Shown: positions 1-8,319 of the stretch, piece after piece | How the letters are laid out: the number at the start of each line of letters is the position of its first letter | Numbering within the stretch: the stretch's first letter is position 1 | Assembly: GCA_002691265.1 (NCBI GenBank) | Contig: NZHJ01000001.1 | Coordinates: 51,664 to 72,565, forward strand | From: Flavobacteriaceae bacterium | GTDB taxonomy: Bacteria; Bacteroidota; Bacteroidia; Flavobacteriales; Flavobacteriaceae | Direction of reading: 5' to 3' | Length of the DNA: 20,902 nt | Program-made: the position numbers and the translations under genes | The notes under the pieces: generated by a model | Seen by the model: the letters and a program-made list of their open reading frames with translations, nothing else | What the model was told of the DNA's origin: nothing | Database searches by the model: none

Positions 1-209
1 GGGTCGTTATCCAATAATTGCATCATTTTTTTTGAATTTGATATTATGGACTTTCTGTTTCCCCATGCGATAGACGATGTCAAAAAACCTGAAATCTCAA
101 TATCTTCTTTCTTTTTGAAAAGATGAGGGATTTTTATAGGATCATCTTCAATAAAGCTAGGATTATTGTATTGCTCAACCTTTAAATTTAAATAATCTTT
201 TATGTGCAC
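1..209 (-). CDS. TIGR02757/DUF2400 family protein, N-terminal part (cut by window edge)
   Basis: This is the first 69 codons of a minus-strand gene that runs out of the window at base 1. The frame opens with GTG at 209-207, directly preceded by an in-frame TAA at 212-210, so GTG is the only usual start available. The protein begins VHIKDYLNLKVEQYNNPSF and continues with DPIKIPHLF, then KKEDIEISGFL, then AWGNRK and MMQLLDND. This series matches my recollection of the N-terminus of the Bacteroidota TIGR02757/DUF2400 family, whose function is unknown. It starts 7 bases after the lolD stop codon and is probably co-transcribed with it. The family call rests on motif memory over a partial protein. 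Confidence 0.75.
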   Translation of the reverse strand, partial: MHIKDYLNLKVEQYNNPSFIEDDPIKIPHLFKKKEDIEISGFLTSSIAWGNRKSIISNSKKMMQLLDND

Positions 210-216
210 TTAAGGT

Positions 217-876
217 CTATTTGATTTTTCCGTCTTTAATCTCTAAAACCCTGTCTGATTTTTTTGCAAGTAATTTATTATGTGTCGCTATAATAAATGT
301 ATAGTTAAAATCTTTTCTTAAACTTAAAAATAATTCGTGAAGATTATTTGAAGCATTACTATCTAAGTTTCCAGATGGCTCATCGGCTAGTATTATACTT
401 GGTTCGTTAATTAGTGCTCTAGCTACTGCAACCCTTTGTTTTTCACCTCCTGATAATTCACTTGGTTTATTTTTGGATCTATCACTTATTCCAAGATAAT
501 TCATGAGATGGTTGGCTTTTGATTCAGCAATATTTTTTGGTGTCTTTTTTATAAAGGCAGGTATGCAAATATTTTCAATCACATTAAATTCAGGAAGTAA
601 TTGGTGAAATTGAAAAATAAAACCTAACTCATGATTTCTAAAATTTGCTAATTGATTTTCAGTAAAATCAGAAATATCTTGATTTTTTAAAAGTAATTTA
701 GAACCTTCTTTTTTATCATATTTATCAATTGTGCCAAGGATTTGTAAGAGAGTTGTTTTTCCTGCTCCTGAAGCTCCAACTAAACTTATAATTTCTCCTT
801 TATCTACACGAAGGTTTATTCCTTTTAGAATGTGGTTATTTTCGTAGAATTTATGTATATTTTCGGCTACAATCAT
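217..876 (-). CDS. lolD: LolD-type ABC transporter ATP-binding protein
   Basis: This 219-residue protein is a stand-alone ABC ATPase. It has a Walker A motif GASGAGKT (34-41), a Q-loop around Q89 in FQFHQLLPEF, the signature LSGGE (141-145), Walker B IILADEP with E166, and the switch histidine H199. The FQFHQLLPEF stretch and the compact length are typical of the LolD/MacB-like MJ0796 subgroup. LolD couples ATP hydrolysis to release of outer-membrane lipoproteins from the inner membrane through LolC/LolE-type permeases. No permease gene is visible in the window, so the substrate is inferred from family similarity only. It is divergent from msrA across 29 bases, and a promoter-like box lies just before its ATG. 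It may also serve another MacB-like transporter. Confidence 0.8.
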   Translation of the reverse strand: MIVAENIHKFYENNHILKGINLRVDKGEIISLVGASGAGKTTLLQILGTIDKYDKKEGSKLLLKNQDISDFTENQLANFRNHELGFIFQFHQLLPEFNVIENICIPAFIKKTPKNIAESKANHLMNYLGISDRSKNKPSELSGGEKQRVAVARALINEPSIILADEPSGNLDSNASNNLHELFLSLRKDFNYTFIIATHNKLLAKKSDRVLEIKDGKIK

Positions 877-880
877 TAAT

Positions 881-888
881 CAAAAATA
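881..888 (-). promoter_or_regulatory. Candidate -7 promoter box for lolD
   Basis: On the minus strand this reads TATTTTTG, an exact match to the Bacteroidota -7 consensus TAnnTTTG. Its last base is 4 bases before the lolD ATG, so transcription would start at or next to the start codon. No clear TTG -33 box is seen at the usual distance. Confidence 0.4.
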
Positions 889-905
889 GTATATTAATTT
901 AATTT

Positions 906-1445
906 ATGAGTGTTATTGAAAGGGCATATTTTTCTGGTGGTTGCTTTTGGTGTACTGAAGCTATATATAAGCGTTTAAATGGTGTGTTAGGAGTTAAACC
1001 AGGATTTAGTGGTGGAAATATAAAAAATCCATCATATAAAGAGGTTTGCACGGGGAGAACAGGTCATGCTGAAACAGTCGAAGTTGTCTATGATTCTAGT
1101 CAAATTGATTTCCAGCTTCTTTTGGAAGTGTTTTTTAAAACACATGATCCAACAACAATAAACAGACAAGGCAATGATATCGGAACACATTACAGATCGA
1201 TAGTTTTTTACTCAAATTCAAAAGAGAGGGAGCTCGTGACAAATTATATTGACTTTCTTAATAATAAAATTTATGATAATAAAATAGTAACAGAAATTGT
1301 AGAGTTTGATAAATTTTATGAAGCAGAGAGTTATCACGAAAACTATTATGAACTAAATAAAACACAACCATACTGCGATTTAGTTATTACGCCTAAAGTG
1401 GAAAAATTTGAGAAGAATTTTAAAAATAAAATTACAAGAGATTAA
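906..1445 (+). CDS. msrA: Peptide-methionine (S)-S-oxide reductase MsrA
   Basis: MsrA reduces the S-epimer of methionine sulfoxide in proteins and free methionine, repairing oxidative damage in the cytoplasm. The 179-residue protein has the catalytic motif GGCFWC near the N-terminus, with C13 as the expected nucleophile. It also has the family stretch GHAETVEVVYD, the active-site-associated EVFFKTHDPTTINRQGND and the YRSIVFY strand. The C-terminal motif PYCDLVITPKVEKF matches the usual YCxLVIxPK ending, and its cysteine may act as a resolving residue. It is a free-standing MsrA with no MsrB domain fused. The gene stands alone, divergent from lolD. Its TAA stop overlaps the TAA of the convergent downstream gene. 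Confidence 0.93.
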   Translation: MSVIERAYFSGGCFWCTEAIYKRLNGVLGVKPGFSGGNIKNPSYKEVCTGRTGHAETVEVVYDSSQIDFQLLLEVFFKTHDPTTINRQGNDIGTHYRSIVFYSNSKERELVTNYIDFLNNKIYDNKIVTEIVEFDKFYEAESYHENYYELNKTQPYCDLVITPKVEKFEKNFKNKITRD

Positions 1446-1738
1446 AACCTAACACCCATTCTGGCAAGGAATTTTTTTATGAAATTCCAGAAAAAAGTAA
1501 ATTCTCCAAAAATAAACGCAACAAAGACAAGAATGAATTTATAAACTACAGTAATTAATATTATTCTTAGTGTCCAGTATAGAAATACATTTAAATTTTC
1601 GGCTGTAATTCCAAATGTATCACATATCGGATGTGTTACCCAAGCAGCAGTTGAACCAGTTATACCAAAAACAACAAATATTTTTAAGATTTGAAAATTT
1701 GAGTTTATACCCCATCTAACTTTTAATTTTTCTATCAT
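1442..1738 (-). CDS. Small membrane protein, DUF6787-like
   Basis: I chose the ATG at 1738-1736, giving 98 residues (MIEKLKVRWGINSNFQILKI). A longer reading from 1819 would run through the end of serA. With this start the gene begins one base after the serA stop, as expected in a tight operon. The protein has a short basic, tryptophan-containing head. It then has a hydrophobic segment around residues 18-30 (IFVVFGITGSTAAW) and a second long one around 54-74 (FLYWTLRIILITVVYKFILVFVA), and ends in a basic FIKKFLARMGVRF tail. This resembles the uncharacterised Bacteroidota family DUF6787, often found next to serA. Its function is unknown; two membrane spans are inferred from hydrophobicity. Confidence 0.7.
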   Translation of the reverse strand: MIEKLKVRWGINSNFQILKIFVVFGITGSTAAWVTHPICDTFGITAENLNVFLYWTLRIILITVVYKFILVFVAFIFGEFTFFWNFIKKFLARMGVRF

Positions 1739-1739
1739 T

Positions 1740-2693
1740 TTATAATTTATAAATATTAATAATCTGATCTGCAAGTTCAATGCCAATTCTATTTTGGGCT
1801 TCATTTGTAGCTGCACCAATATGAGGAGTTAGCGATATATTTTGGTTCATTAAAATTTTAATACTTGGTGTAGGCTCATTTTCGAAAGTATCTAGTGCTG
1901 CAAATGCTATTTTTTTATTTTCTATGTGTTTAATCAGGGATTCTTCGTCAATTACTCCACCACGAGCAGCGTTAATTATTCCTGAGCCGTCTTTCATTTT
2001 AGAAAATTCTTTTTCTCCGATGATATAGTCTTTTTGAGCAGGAACGTGTAATGAAATAAAATCAGATTTATTTAATAATTCTTCAAATGAAGAGCTTTTT
2101 AAAACAAACTCTTTAGAACTACCATCGAAGAAATCTATTTTGATATTGGCCTCTTTGTTGTGCAAATCATAAAAAATGATATTCATTCCAATTCCAAGAC
2201 CTATCTTAGCAACTTCTTGACCAATTCTCCCAAATCCTACTACACCAAGGGTTTTTCCCTTTAATTCAGAACCTCCAGAATAATTTTTTTTAAGTTTTTT
2301 AAAGTCTTTGTCGCCATCAAGTGGCATCTCTCTGTTAGAAATATGTAGCGATCTTACGCATGAAAATAGGTGTGAAAATACCAATTCTGCAACTGAAATT
2401 GATGAAGCTGCAGGAGTATTAATTACATGGATTCCTTTTTCCTTGGCATAAGAAACGTCTATATTATCCATACCAACACCACCTCTTCCTATAATCTTTA
2501 AGTTTTCACAACTATCGATCAAATCTTTTCTAACTTTTGTAGCACTTCTTACAAGTAATACTTCTATGTTGTTATTGTTGATGAAGTCAATTATTCCAGA
2601 TTGATCAATTGATTCAACAATGGTTTTAAATCCAGCAGAATTTAACCTATCAACACCTTCTTTACTAATACCATCATTTGCTAAAACATTCAT
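1740..2693 (-). CDS. serA: D-3-phosphoglycerate dehydrogenase (short form)
   Basis: SerA oxidises 3-phosphoglycerate to 3-phosphohydroxypyruvate with NAD, the first step of serine synthesis. At 317 residues it is the short form, with the substrate- and NAD-binding domains but no C-terminal ACT domain. Classical serine feedback through ACT is therefore not expected. The Rossmann motif is GFGRIG at 153-158. The catalytic residues of the D-2-hydroxyacid dehydrogenase family are in place: R244 in AARGG, E273 in ENEP and H291 in TPHIGAAT. The early motif IIGRGGVGMDNID (68-80) is also family-typical. It starts three bases after serC, supporting an operon and the specific serine role over another 2-hydroxyacid dehydrogenase. 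Confidence 0.9.
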   Translation of the reverse strand: MNVLANDGISKEGVDRLNSAGFKTIVESIDQSGIIDFINNNNIEVLLVRSATKVRKDLIDSCENLKIIGRGGVGMDNIDVSYAKEKGIHVINTPAASSISVAELVFSHLFSCVRSLHISNREMPLDGDKDFKKLKKNYSGGSELKGKTLGVVGFGRIGQEVAKIGLGIGMNIIFYDLHNKEANIKIDFFDGSSKEFVLKSSSFEELLNKSDFISLHVPAQKDYIIGEKEFSKMKDGSGIINAARGGVIDEESLIKHIENKKIAFAALDTFENEPTPSIKILMNQNISLTPHIGAATNEAQNRIGIELADQIINIYKL

Positions 2694-2696
2694 ATT

Positions 2697-3758
2697 TTAA
2701 ATTTTTGATTCTAATTCACTCATAACCTCCACAAGTACTTTAATACTATCAATACCCATTGCATTATACATTGATGCCCGATAGCCACCAACACTTCTGT
2801 GGCCAGAAAGGGCTGTAATTTTAGCATCAGCTAGCATTGTTTCAAAACTGTCCTTAAAATTATCATCACTTAAATTAAAGGTAGCATTCATAATTGATCT
2901 ATCAACTTCTCTTGCGTGTCCATTGAAAAGAGGATTCAAATCAATTTCAGAGTATAACAGCTGAGCTTTTTTCCTATTAAGTTTTTCTATCTCAGAAACT
3001 CCCCCCATTTTTTTTAACCATCTCATATTAAGCATTGATACATAAACGGAAAATACAGGTGGGGTATTAAACATACTACTTTTATCAACGTGGACTTTGT
3101 AATTCATCATTGAAGGTACATTATCCTTAATATTTTCAAGTAAATCATTCTTAATTACAACAAGTGTTGCTCCAGCAGGCCCAAGGTTTTTTTGAGCCCC
3201 AGCATAGATTAAATCAAATTTTGAAAAATCTAGAGCACGTGAAAAAATATCACTACTCATATCACAAAAAATTGGAGTGTCTGTATTTGGAAAAGAATTT
3301 ATTTGAGTACCAAAAATTGTATTATTAGACGTGCAGTGAAAATAATCGTAATTTCTAGCTATTTCAAAATTTGGTATGTGATTATAATTATCATTTTCAG
3401 AACTAGCTAAAACATCTACATTTCCAAAAAGCTTGGCTTCTTTAATTGCTTTTTTACTCCAGGTACCAGTGTCTAAAAAAGCCGCTTCATTTTTGAGAAA
3501 ATTGTAGGCTGTCATTAAAAATTGAGAACTGGCTCCGCCTTGAAGAAATATTGAAGTGTAATCATTTCCGCTGAGGCCGAGTAATTCTAATGATAAATCT
3601 CTTGCCTCATCCATAATTTCTACAAATGCATGACTACGATGGGAAATTTCTAATAGAGATAATCCTGAACCATTTAAATCTTTAACCGCATTTGAAGCCT
3701 CATCAAACACTTCAGATGGTAAAATAGACGGTCCAGCACAAAAGTTATGAATTTTCAT
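2697..3758 (-). CDS. serC: Phosphoserine aminotransferase
   Basis: SerC is a pyridoxal-phosphate enzyme that transfers an amino group from glutamate to 3-phosphohydroxypyruvate, giving O-phosphoserine. The 353-residue protein opens with NFCAGPSILP, the standard N-terminal signature. It has FLQGGASSQF (71-80) and the PLP-lysine motif YAGAQKNLGPAG, with K190 as the Schiff-base lysine. The C-terminal GHRSVGGYRASMYNA carries substrate-binding residues. The length is normal for the family. It lies immediately upstream of serA and 67 bases downstream of the acyl-CoA reductase gene, all on the minus strand. I could not identify an exact -7 promoter box in the 67-base gap, so it is probably read through from upstream or uses a weak promoter. 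Confidence 0.95.
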   Translation of the reverse strand: MKIHNFCAGPSILPSEVFDEASNAVKDLNGSGLSLLEISHRSHAFVEIMDEARDLSLELLGLSGNDYTSIFLQGGASSQFLMTAYNFLKNEAAFLDTGTWSKKAIKEAKLFGNVDVLASSENDNYNHIPNFEIARNYDYFHCTSNNTIFGTQINSFPNTDTPIFCDMSSDIFSRALDFSKFDLIYAGAQKNLGPAGATLVVIKNDLLENIKDNVPSMMNYKVHVDKSSMFNTPPVFSVYVSMLNMRWLKKMGGVSEIEKLNRKKAQLLYSEIDLNPLFNGHAREVDRSIMNATFNLSDDNFKDSFETMLADAKITALSGHRSVGGYRASMYNAMGIDSIKVLVEVMSELESKI

Positions 3759-3825
3759 GGTTTTAATTAAAAGAGCAAATTTCGATATTTAGTAAACCAA
3801 ATATGTTATCAAAATGTAAATGTTT

Positions 3826-4797
3826 TTAACTACTTGTTAACAGAAATTTTAATGTATCAATTTTATCTGCATATTGATTTAATTTTGGTTTTTGAGTATC
3901 ACCAAAGCTTATTGAATTTTTTATTTTTAGATTTGAAACTACACATTGAATATCCTTATCTTTAGAAATTATCTTTTTGTTTACCTCCTGTATATCTGTA
4001 TAGTACTCATAGTATATTATTGAAATAGGCGGAGCGTAATTTTCCGATTCGCTTAAGATAAAATGCCCACCATCAATAAACTCTTCATTATTCATCAATT
4101 TTATAGTTTTTTGATAATTATAGTTATTTGAATATTTATGGTGATTTATAATGTGTTTATAATTATTAAAGCTTGAATTTAGCTTAGTTAAATCATAGTT
4201 TTTGGGTATAAATATTTTTGAAACGTTTCTGCAGCCTAATCCAAAATACATAAATATGTCATCTGAGAGAAGTCTTAGTTCATCATTAGATTCATTTCCG
4301 GATAAAACTGCAAGTGAGGTTCTGTTTTTCCTTAACAATGATTTTTTTTCTCTGAAATAGTATTCAAAATATTTAAAAGTATTGTTGGATCCTGTGGCTA
4401 TTACTTTGTCAAAATCAGTGAGTTTATCATATACTATTTTTACTAATTTATTGGTTTCAGGAAATTCTTTATGGAGATAGCTGACAAAAAATTCAATCAA
4501 TATTTTGTCATCACTAGACGGTTTTATAATTGCGTTATTGCCTGAAATAATCACTGAAATTAGGTCATGAAAACCAGCCATAGGGAAATTTCCAGCCATA
4601 ATAATCGCAACTTTTGAATTTTGATTAACAAAATTATATTGATTGATCCATGCATCAAGAACATTTTTGTTTAGTTTATTTTTCCAATAACTTAATGCAT
4701 TTAATATGTTACTGTTAGAAAACCAGCTATTATGTTTTTCAGCCTCTTGAACTGCTTTATTAAGCTCAACACTAATCGAATCTTTTTTATTAGACAA
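3826..4797 (-). CDS. LuxC-like acyl-CoA reductase, start uncertain
   Basis: This protein resembles the Bacteroidota acyl-CoA reductase family related to LuxC, which reduces activated fatty acids to aldehydes within the aldehyde dehydrogenase superfamily. Visible features are VAIIMAGNFPMAGFHD (63-78), a nucleotide-binding stretch with IIKPSS (90-95), VIATGSNNT (132-140) and a likely catalytic cysteine C189 in FGLGCRNVSK. The physiological substrate in this phylum is not established. The only usual start in frame is TTG at 4797-4795, giving 323 residues, slightly short. The same frame stays open upstream to a TAA at 4908-4906 and encodes a family-like N-terminus (ERRINYLSSIGKVIESYL). The true start may therefore lie further upstream at a rare codon. 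It is divergent from the ferredoxin gene and leads the serC-serA operon. Confidence 0.82.
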   Translation of the reverse strand: MSNKKDSISVELNKAVQEAEKHNSWFSNSNILNALSYWKNKLNKNVLDAWINQYNFVNQNSKVAIIMAGNFPMAGFHDLISVIISGNNAIIKPSSDDKILIEFFVSYLHKEFPETNKLVKIVYDKLTDFDKVIATGSNNTFKYFEYYFREKKSLLRKNRTSLAVLSGNESNDELRLLSDDIFMYFGLGCRNVSKIFIPKNYDLTKLNSSFNNYKHIINHHKYSNNYNYQKTIKLMNNEEFIDGGHFILSESENYAPPISIIYYEYYTDIQEVNKKIISKDKDIQCVVSNLKIKNSISFGDTQKPKLNQYADKIDTLKFLLTSS

Positions 4798-4867
4798 ATA
4801 GGACTCAATTACTTTACCGATACTTGATAAGTAATTGATTCTTCTTTCTTTTTCCTTATTTATACTT

Positions 4868-4897
4868 TTGTTTTTAATAAGATTGGCGTTAATTTTG
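4868..4897 (+). promoter_or_regulatory. Promoter for the ferredoxin gene
   Basis: A TTG at 4868-4870 is followed after 19 bases by TAATTTTG at 4890-4897. This is the Bacteroidota -33/-7 arrangement with an exact TAnnTTTG box. The predicted leader before the ATG at 4928 is roughly 25 bases. It is the best-formed promoter in the window. Confidence 0.6.
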
Positions 4898-4900
4898 CAA

Positions 4901-4908
4901 CAAATTTA
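4901..4908 (-). promoter_or_regulatory. Candidate -7 box for the acyl-CoA reductase operon
   Basis: The minus strand reads TAAATTTG, an exact TAnnTTTG match. It lies about 100 bases before the TTG codon at 4797 but only 7 bases before an in-frame ATT at 4893-4891. Three bases separate it from the opposing ferredoxin -7 box. No clear -33 TTG was seen. Confidence 0.33.
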
Positions 4909-4927
4909 ATTAATATTATAAAATTTT

Positions 4928-5275
4928 ATGGCGATAATCATCACTGATGAATGTATTAATTGTGGGGCATGTGAGCCAGAATGTCCAAACACAGCTATTT
5001 ACGAAGCTGCGGTTAATTGGAAGTATTCTGACGGCACAAATCTTTCAGGTGAAGTAAACCTTCTTGACGGTAAAATTGTTAATGCAGAATTACCTCAAAG
5101 GGCTGTAAATGATGAGGTTTATTACATTGTTCCTGATAAATGCACTGAATGTAAAGGTTTTCATGAAGAACCACAGTGTGCTGCTGTATGTCCAGTTGAT
5201 TGTTGTGTTCCTGATTTGAATCATATTGAATCCACCTCTCATTTATTAGAAAAACAAAAACTTATGCATAGTTAA
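4928..5275 (+). CDS. 4Fe-4S dicluster ferredoxin
   Basis: This 115-residue protein has the layout of a small 2[4Fe-4S] ferredoxin, a cytoplasmic electron carrier. The first cluster motif is [12 protein letters not shown] (from C9), a clean CxxCxxCxxxCP. The second begins [18 protein letters not shown] and has the longer loop between its second and third cysteines that is typical of the Bacteroidota and proteobacterial YfhL/Fdx-like ferredoxins. A further CC pair follows (VDCCVPD). The region between the clusters (about 25-70) is an insertion common in this family, and the C-terminus ends in a short helical tail. It is divergent from the acyl-CoA reductase gene, an arrangement I recall from other flavobacteria, and is followed one base later by ychF. 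The redox partner is not evident. Confidence 0.92.
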   Translation: MAIIITDECINCGACEPECPNTAIYEAAVNWKYSDGTNLSGEVNLLDGKIVNAELPQRAVNDEVYYIVPDKCTECKGFHEEPQCAAVCPVDCCVPDLNHIESTSHLLEKQKLMHS

Positions 5276-5276
5276 T

Positions 5277-6371
5277 ATGAAAGCTGGAATTGTTGGTCTA
5301 CCAAATGTTGGAAAATCTACTTTATTTAATTGTTTATCAAATACTAAAGCTCAAAGTGCAAATTTTCCTTTTTGTACTATTGAACCTAATCACAGTATAA
5401 TTAATGTTCCAGATAAAAGATTAATAACCCTTCAAGAAATAGTTAACCCTGAAAAATTAATACCTGCAACCGTAGAGATTGTTGATATTGCTGGATTAGT
5501 AAAAGGAGCAAGTAAAGGGGAGGGGTTAGGAAATAAATTTTTAGCAAATATCAGAGAAACCGATGCCATTATTCACGTTCTTAGATGTTTTGACAATGAT
5601 AATATTACTCATGTTGATGGTTCTGTTGATCCTATCCGTGATAAAGAGATCATTGATATTGAGCTACAGCTAAAGGATTTAGAAAGTCTAAACAACAGAC
5701 TTGAAAAGGTAAGCAGAACCGTAAAATCAGGCGATAAAGAAGCTGCCAGAGAAAAAGAAGCTCTCAATCAAGCAATATCATTTATTGAATCATCCAATAA
5801 TATAAGATCTATTGATTTGGATGAGGATGATATTAATAAGTATTTGAAGCCATTACAACTAATTACATCTAAACCAGTTCTTTATGTGTGTAATGTTGAT
5901 GAAAGAAGTGTAACCTCAACAAATAGCTATGTTGAATCCGTAAAATCATTAATTTCAAATGAGGGGGCAAATTTAATTGTTCTAGCCGCTGGAATTGAAT
6001 CAGAAATTAATGAATTGGAAGATTATGAAGAAAGAAGAATGTTTTTAGACGATTTAGGACTAGATGAACCTGGTTCATCAAAATTAATTAGCGCAACATA
6101 TGACCTGCTTAATCTGCATACTTATTTCACAGCAGGCCCCAAAGAAGTTCGTGCATGGACAATTCCTAAAATGGCTACAGCACCCCAAGCGGCCGGTGTA
6201 ATACATACTGATTTTGAAAAGGGTTTTATAAAAGCTGAGGTTATTGCTTTTGAAGACTATGTTAAATATCAGACAGAGGCAAAGGTTAAAGAGGCAGGAA
6301 AAATGAGGGTAGAGGGTAAAGCTTATGTGGTTAATAATGGTGACGTTATTCACTTTTTATTTAATGTTTAG
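5277..6371 (+). CDS. ychF: Redox-regulated ATPase/GTPase YchF (OLA1 family)
   Basis: YchF is a universally conserved Obg-family P-loop NTPase that prefers ATP, associates with ribosomes and has been linked to oxidative-stress responses. The 364-residue protein has G1 GLPNVGKST (7-15), G3 DIAGLVKGASKGEGLGNKF (70-88) and the atypical G4 NVDE (206-209), which replaces NKxD and explains the relaxed nucleotide specificity. A helical hairpin domain lies around 120-200, and a C-terminal TGS domain begins near 280 (YFTAGPKEVRAWTI) and ends in NNGDVIHFLFNV. The length is normal. It starts one base after the ferredoxin stop, so the two are probably transcribed together. Confidence 0.96.
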   Translation: MKAGIVGLPNVGKSTLFNCLSNTKAQSANFPFCTIEPNHSIINVPDKRLITLQEIVNPEKLIPATVEIVDIAGLVKGASKGEGLGNKFLANIRETDAIIHVLRCFDNDNITHVDGSVDPIRDKEIIDIELQLKDLESLNNRLEKVSRTVKSGDKEAAREKEALNQAISFIESSNNIRSIDLDEDDINKYLKPLQLITSKPVLYVCNVDERSVTSTNSYVESVKSLISNEGANLIVLAAGIESEINELEDYEERRMFLDDLGLDEPGSSKLISATYDLLNLHTYFTAGPKEVRAWTIPKMATAPQAAGVIHTDFEKGFIKAEVIAFEDYVKYQTEAKVKEAGKMRVEGKAYVVNNGDVIHFLFNV

Positions 6372-6468
6372 AATACCTGATTGTATCTCTTGATATTTTG
6401 TTAATTACTTTGTTAGATCTCCATTAATTTTTTTTTACTGATACATTATATTAGCATACTTATTAAGT
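6372..6468. other. Intergenic region before parE
   Basis: This 97-base AT-rich gap must hold the parE-parC promoter. I see only near matches to the -7 consensus, such as TTACTTTG and TATTTTG, and no exact TAnnTTTG. No convincing terminator hairpin for ychF is visible. Confidence 0.4.
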
Positions 6469-8319
6469 ATGTCAAAAATCAATCAATATACCGAAGAAAA
6501 TATACGATCGTTAGATTGGAAAGAGCATATTAGAATGCGTCCTGGAATGTATATTGGTAAATTAGGCGATGGTTCTTCGCCTGATGATGGTATTTATATT
6601 CTTTTAAAGGAGGTTCTTGATAATTCAATAGACGAGTATGTAATGGGTGCTGGTAAAACTATCGAGGTCTCGGTTCAAGGAACAAAAGTAACAGTAAGAG
6701 ATTATGGTAGAGGTATTCCTTTGGGAAAAGTGATTGATGTTGTTTCTAAAATGAATACTGGAGGAAAATATGACACTAGAGCATTTAAAAAGGCAGTTGG
6801 ATTAAATGGAGTAGGTACAAAAGCAGTAAATGCTCTGTCTGATTATTTTAAAGTTGAATCTAATAGAGACGGTAAATCAGTTTTTGCTGAATTCAAAAGA
6901 GGTGTTTTAGACATTGAAAACAAACCAGAGGATAGTGCCAGAAGAAGAGGAACCAAGGTTACTTTTATCCCAGATGAATCAATTTTTAAGAATTTTAAAT
7001 TTAGAAATGAATACATAGCAAGAATGCTAAAAAACTATGTGTACCTAAATCCTGGCTTAACAATAGTTTTTAATAATGAAAAATTTCATAGTACTAACGG
7101 ATTAAAAGATCTACTTGAAGAGAGGATTAAAGATACACAAATCTCATACCCAATCATCCACTTAAAAGGGGATGATATAGAGTTAGCTATAACTCACAGT
7201 AAAACCCAATATAGTGAGGACTATCATTCTTTTGTAAATGGTCAGAATACAACTCAAGGAGGCACACATTTAAGCTCTTTCAGAGAAGCATTTGTTAAAA
7301 CAATTAGAGATTTTTTTGGTAAAAATTATGATGCATCTGATATAAGAAAATCAATTGTTGCTGCTGTTTCCATAAAAGTAATGGAGCCTGTTTTTGAAAG
7401 CCAAACAAAAACAAAACTTGGTTCAACTGAAATGGGTGGAGATCTACCATCTGTTAGGGTTTATATAAATGATTTCTTAAAAAATAAACTTGATAATTAT
7501 CTTCACAAAAATTCAAATATAGCAGAAGCTTTAAAAAAAAAAATATTACAGGCTGAAAAGGAAAGGAAAGAGCTTTCTGGTATTAGAAAACTAGCTAGAG
7601 AAAGAGCAAAAAAAGCTAGTTTACATAATAAAAAACTTAGAGACTGTAGAGTTCACCTAGGGGATTTAAAAAACGAAAAGAGACTTGATACGACTTTGTT
7701 TATTACTGAGGGTGATTCAGCCTCTGGAAGTATTACAAAATCAAGAGACGTGAATACACAGGCTGTTTTTAGTTTGAGAGGTAAACCCTTAAACTCTTTT
7801 GGAATGTCAAAAAAAATAGTTTATGAAAATGAAGAATTTAATTTACTTCAAGCAGCACTAAATATTGAAGATTCTATTGAAGATTTGAGATATAACAACA
7901 TTGTTATCGCTACTGATGCTGACGTAGATGGTATGCATATCAGATTATTATTAATCACATTTTTCCTACAATTTTTTCCTGAATTAATAAGAAGTGGACA
8001 TTTATATATATTACAAACTCCTCTATTTAGGGTAAGAAATAAAAAAGAGACTATTTATTGTTATTCAGAGCTGGAAAGAATAAATGCTATTGAAAAACTT
8101 CAACCGAAACCTGAAATAACAAGATTTAAAGGATTAGGTGAAATTTCTCCTGATGAGTTTGGACATTTTATTGGTGATAATATAAGATTAGATCCTGTAA
8201 TGTTAGATGAGGATAAGAGTATAGAGGAACTTCTAAGTTTTTACATGGGTAAAAACACTCCAGATAGGCAGTCCTTTATTATTGATAACTTAAAAGTTGA
8301 ATTAGATATTATTGATTAA
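6469..8319 (+). CDS. parE: DNA topoisomerase IV subunit B
   Basis: ParE is the ATPase subunit of topoisomerase IV, which unlinks daughter chromosomes. The 616-residue protein has the GHKL ATPase motifs: E48 and N52 in [17 protein letters not shown] (78-84) and [14 protein letters not shown] (111-124). A transducer domain follows, with the QTK-loop lysine region in ESQTKTKLG. The TOPRIM domain starts with ITEGDSASG (catalytic E414) and contains the metal-binding D483, D485 and D487 in TDADVDGMH. The C-terminal [12 protein letters not shown] motif is also standard. The short spacing without a GyrB-type insert, together with the neighbouring parC, argues for ParE rather than GyrB. An A11 tract at 7533-7543 is kept in frame. 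The parC start follows the stop with no gap. Confidence 0.95.
   Translation: MSKINQYTEENIRSLDWKEHIRMRPGMYIGKLGDGSSPDDGIYILLKEVLDNSIDEYVMGAGKTIEVSVQGTKVTVRDYGRGIPLGKVIDVVSKMNTGGKYDTRAFKKAVGLNGVGTKAVNALSDYFKVESNRDGKSVFAEFKRGVLDIENKPEDSARRRGTKVTFIPDESIFKNFKFRNEYIARMLKNYVYLNPGLTIVFNNEKFHSTNGLKDLLEERIKDTQISYPIIHLKGDDIELAITHSKTQYSEDYHSFVNGQNTTQGGTHLSSFREAFVKTIRDFFGKNYDASDIRKSIVAAVSIKVMEPVFESQTKTKLGSTEMGGDLPSVRVYINDFLKNKLDNYLHKNSNIAEALKKKILQAEKERKELSGIRKLARERAKKASLHNKKLRDCRVHLGDLKNEKRLDTTLFITEGDSASGSITKSRDVNTQAVFSLRGKPLNSFGMSKKIVYENEEFNLLQAALNIEDSIEDLRYNNIVIATDADVDGMHIRLLLITFFLQFFPELIRSGHLYILQTPLFRVRNKKETIYCYSELERINAIEKLQPKPEITRFKGLGEISPDEFGHFIGDNIRLDPVMLDEDKSIEELLSFYMGKNTPDRQSFIIDNLKVELDIID

Noticed and set aside
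1740..1819. A longer start for the DUF6787-like gene at 1819, overlapping serA.
   Set aside because: The added 27 residues are a shadow of serA in another frame. The ATG at 1738, one base after the serA stop, fits operon spacing and the family start.
6084..6353. Open antisense frames inside ychF, parC (10029-10265, 10458-10685), porX (16630-16927) and lpxC (18269-18610).
   Set aside because: They lie wholly within well-supported genes on the other strand and their translations show no recognisable domain. AT-rich coding DNA commonly leaves such open frames.
6372..6468. Possible rho-independent terminator after ychF.
   Set aside because: No stable GC-rich stem followed by a T run could be found by eye. 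The T9 run at about 6428-6436 has no hairpin before it.
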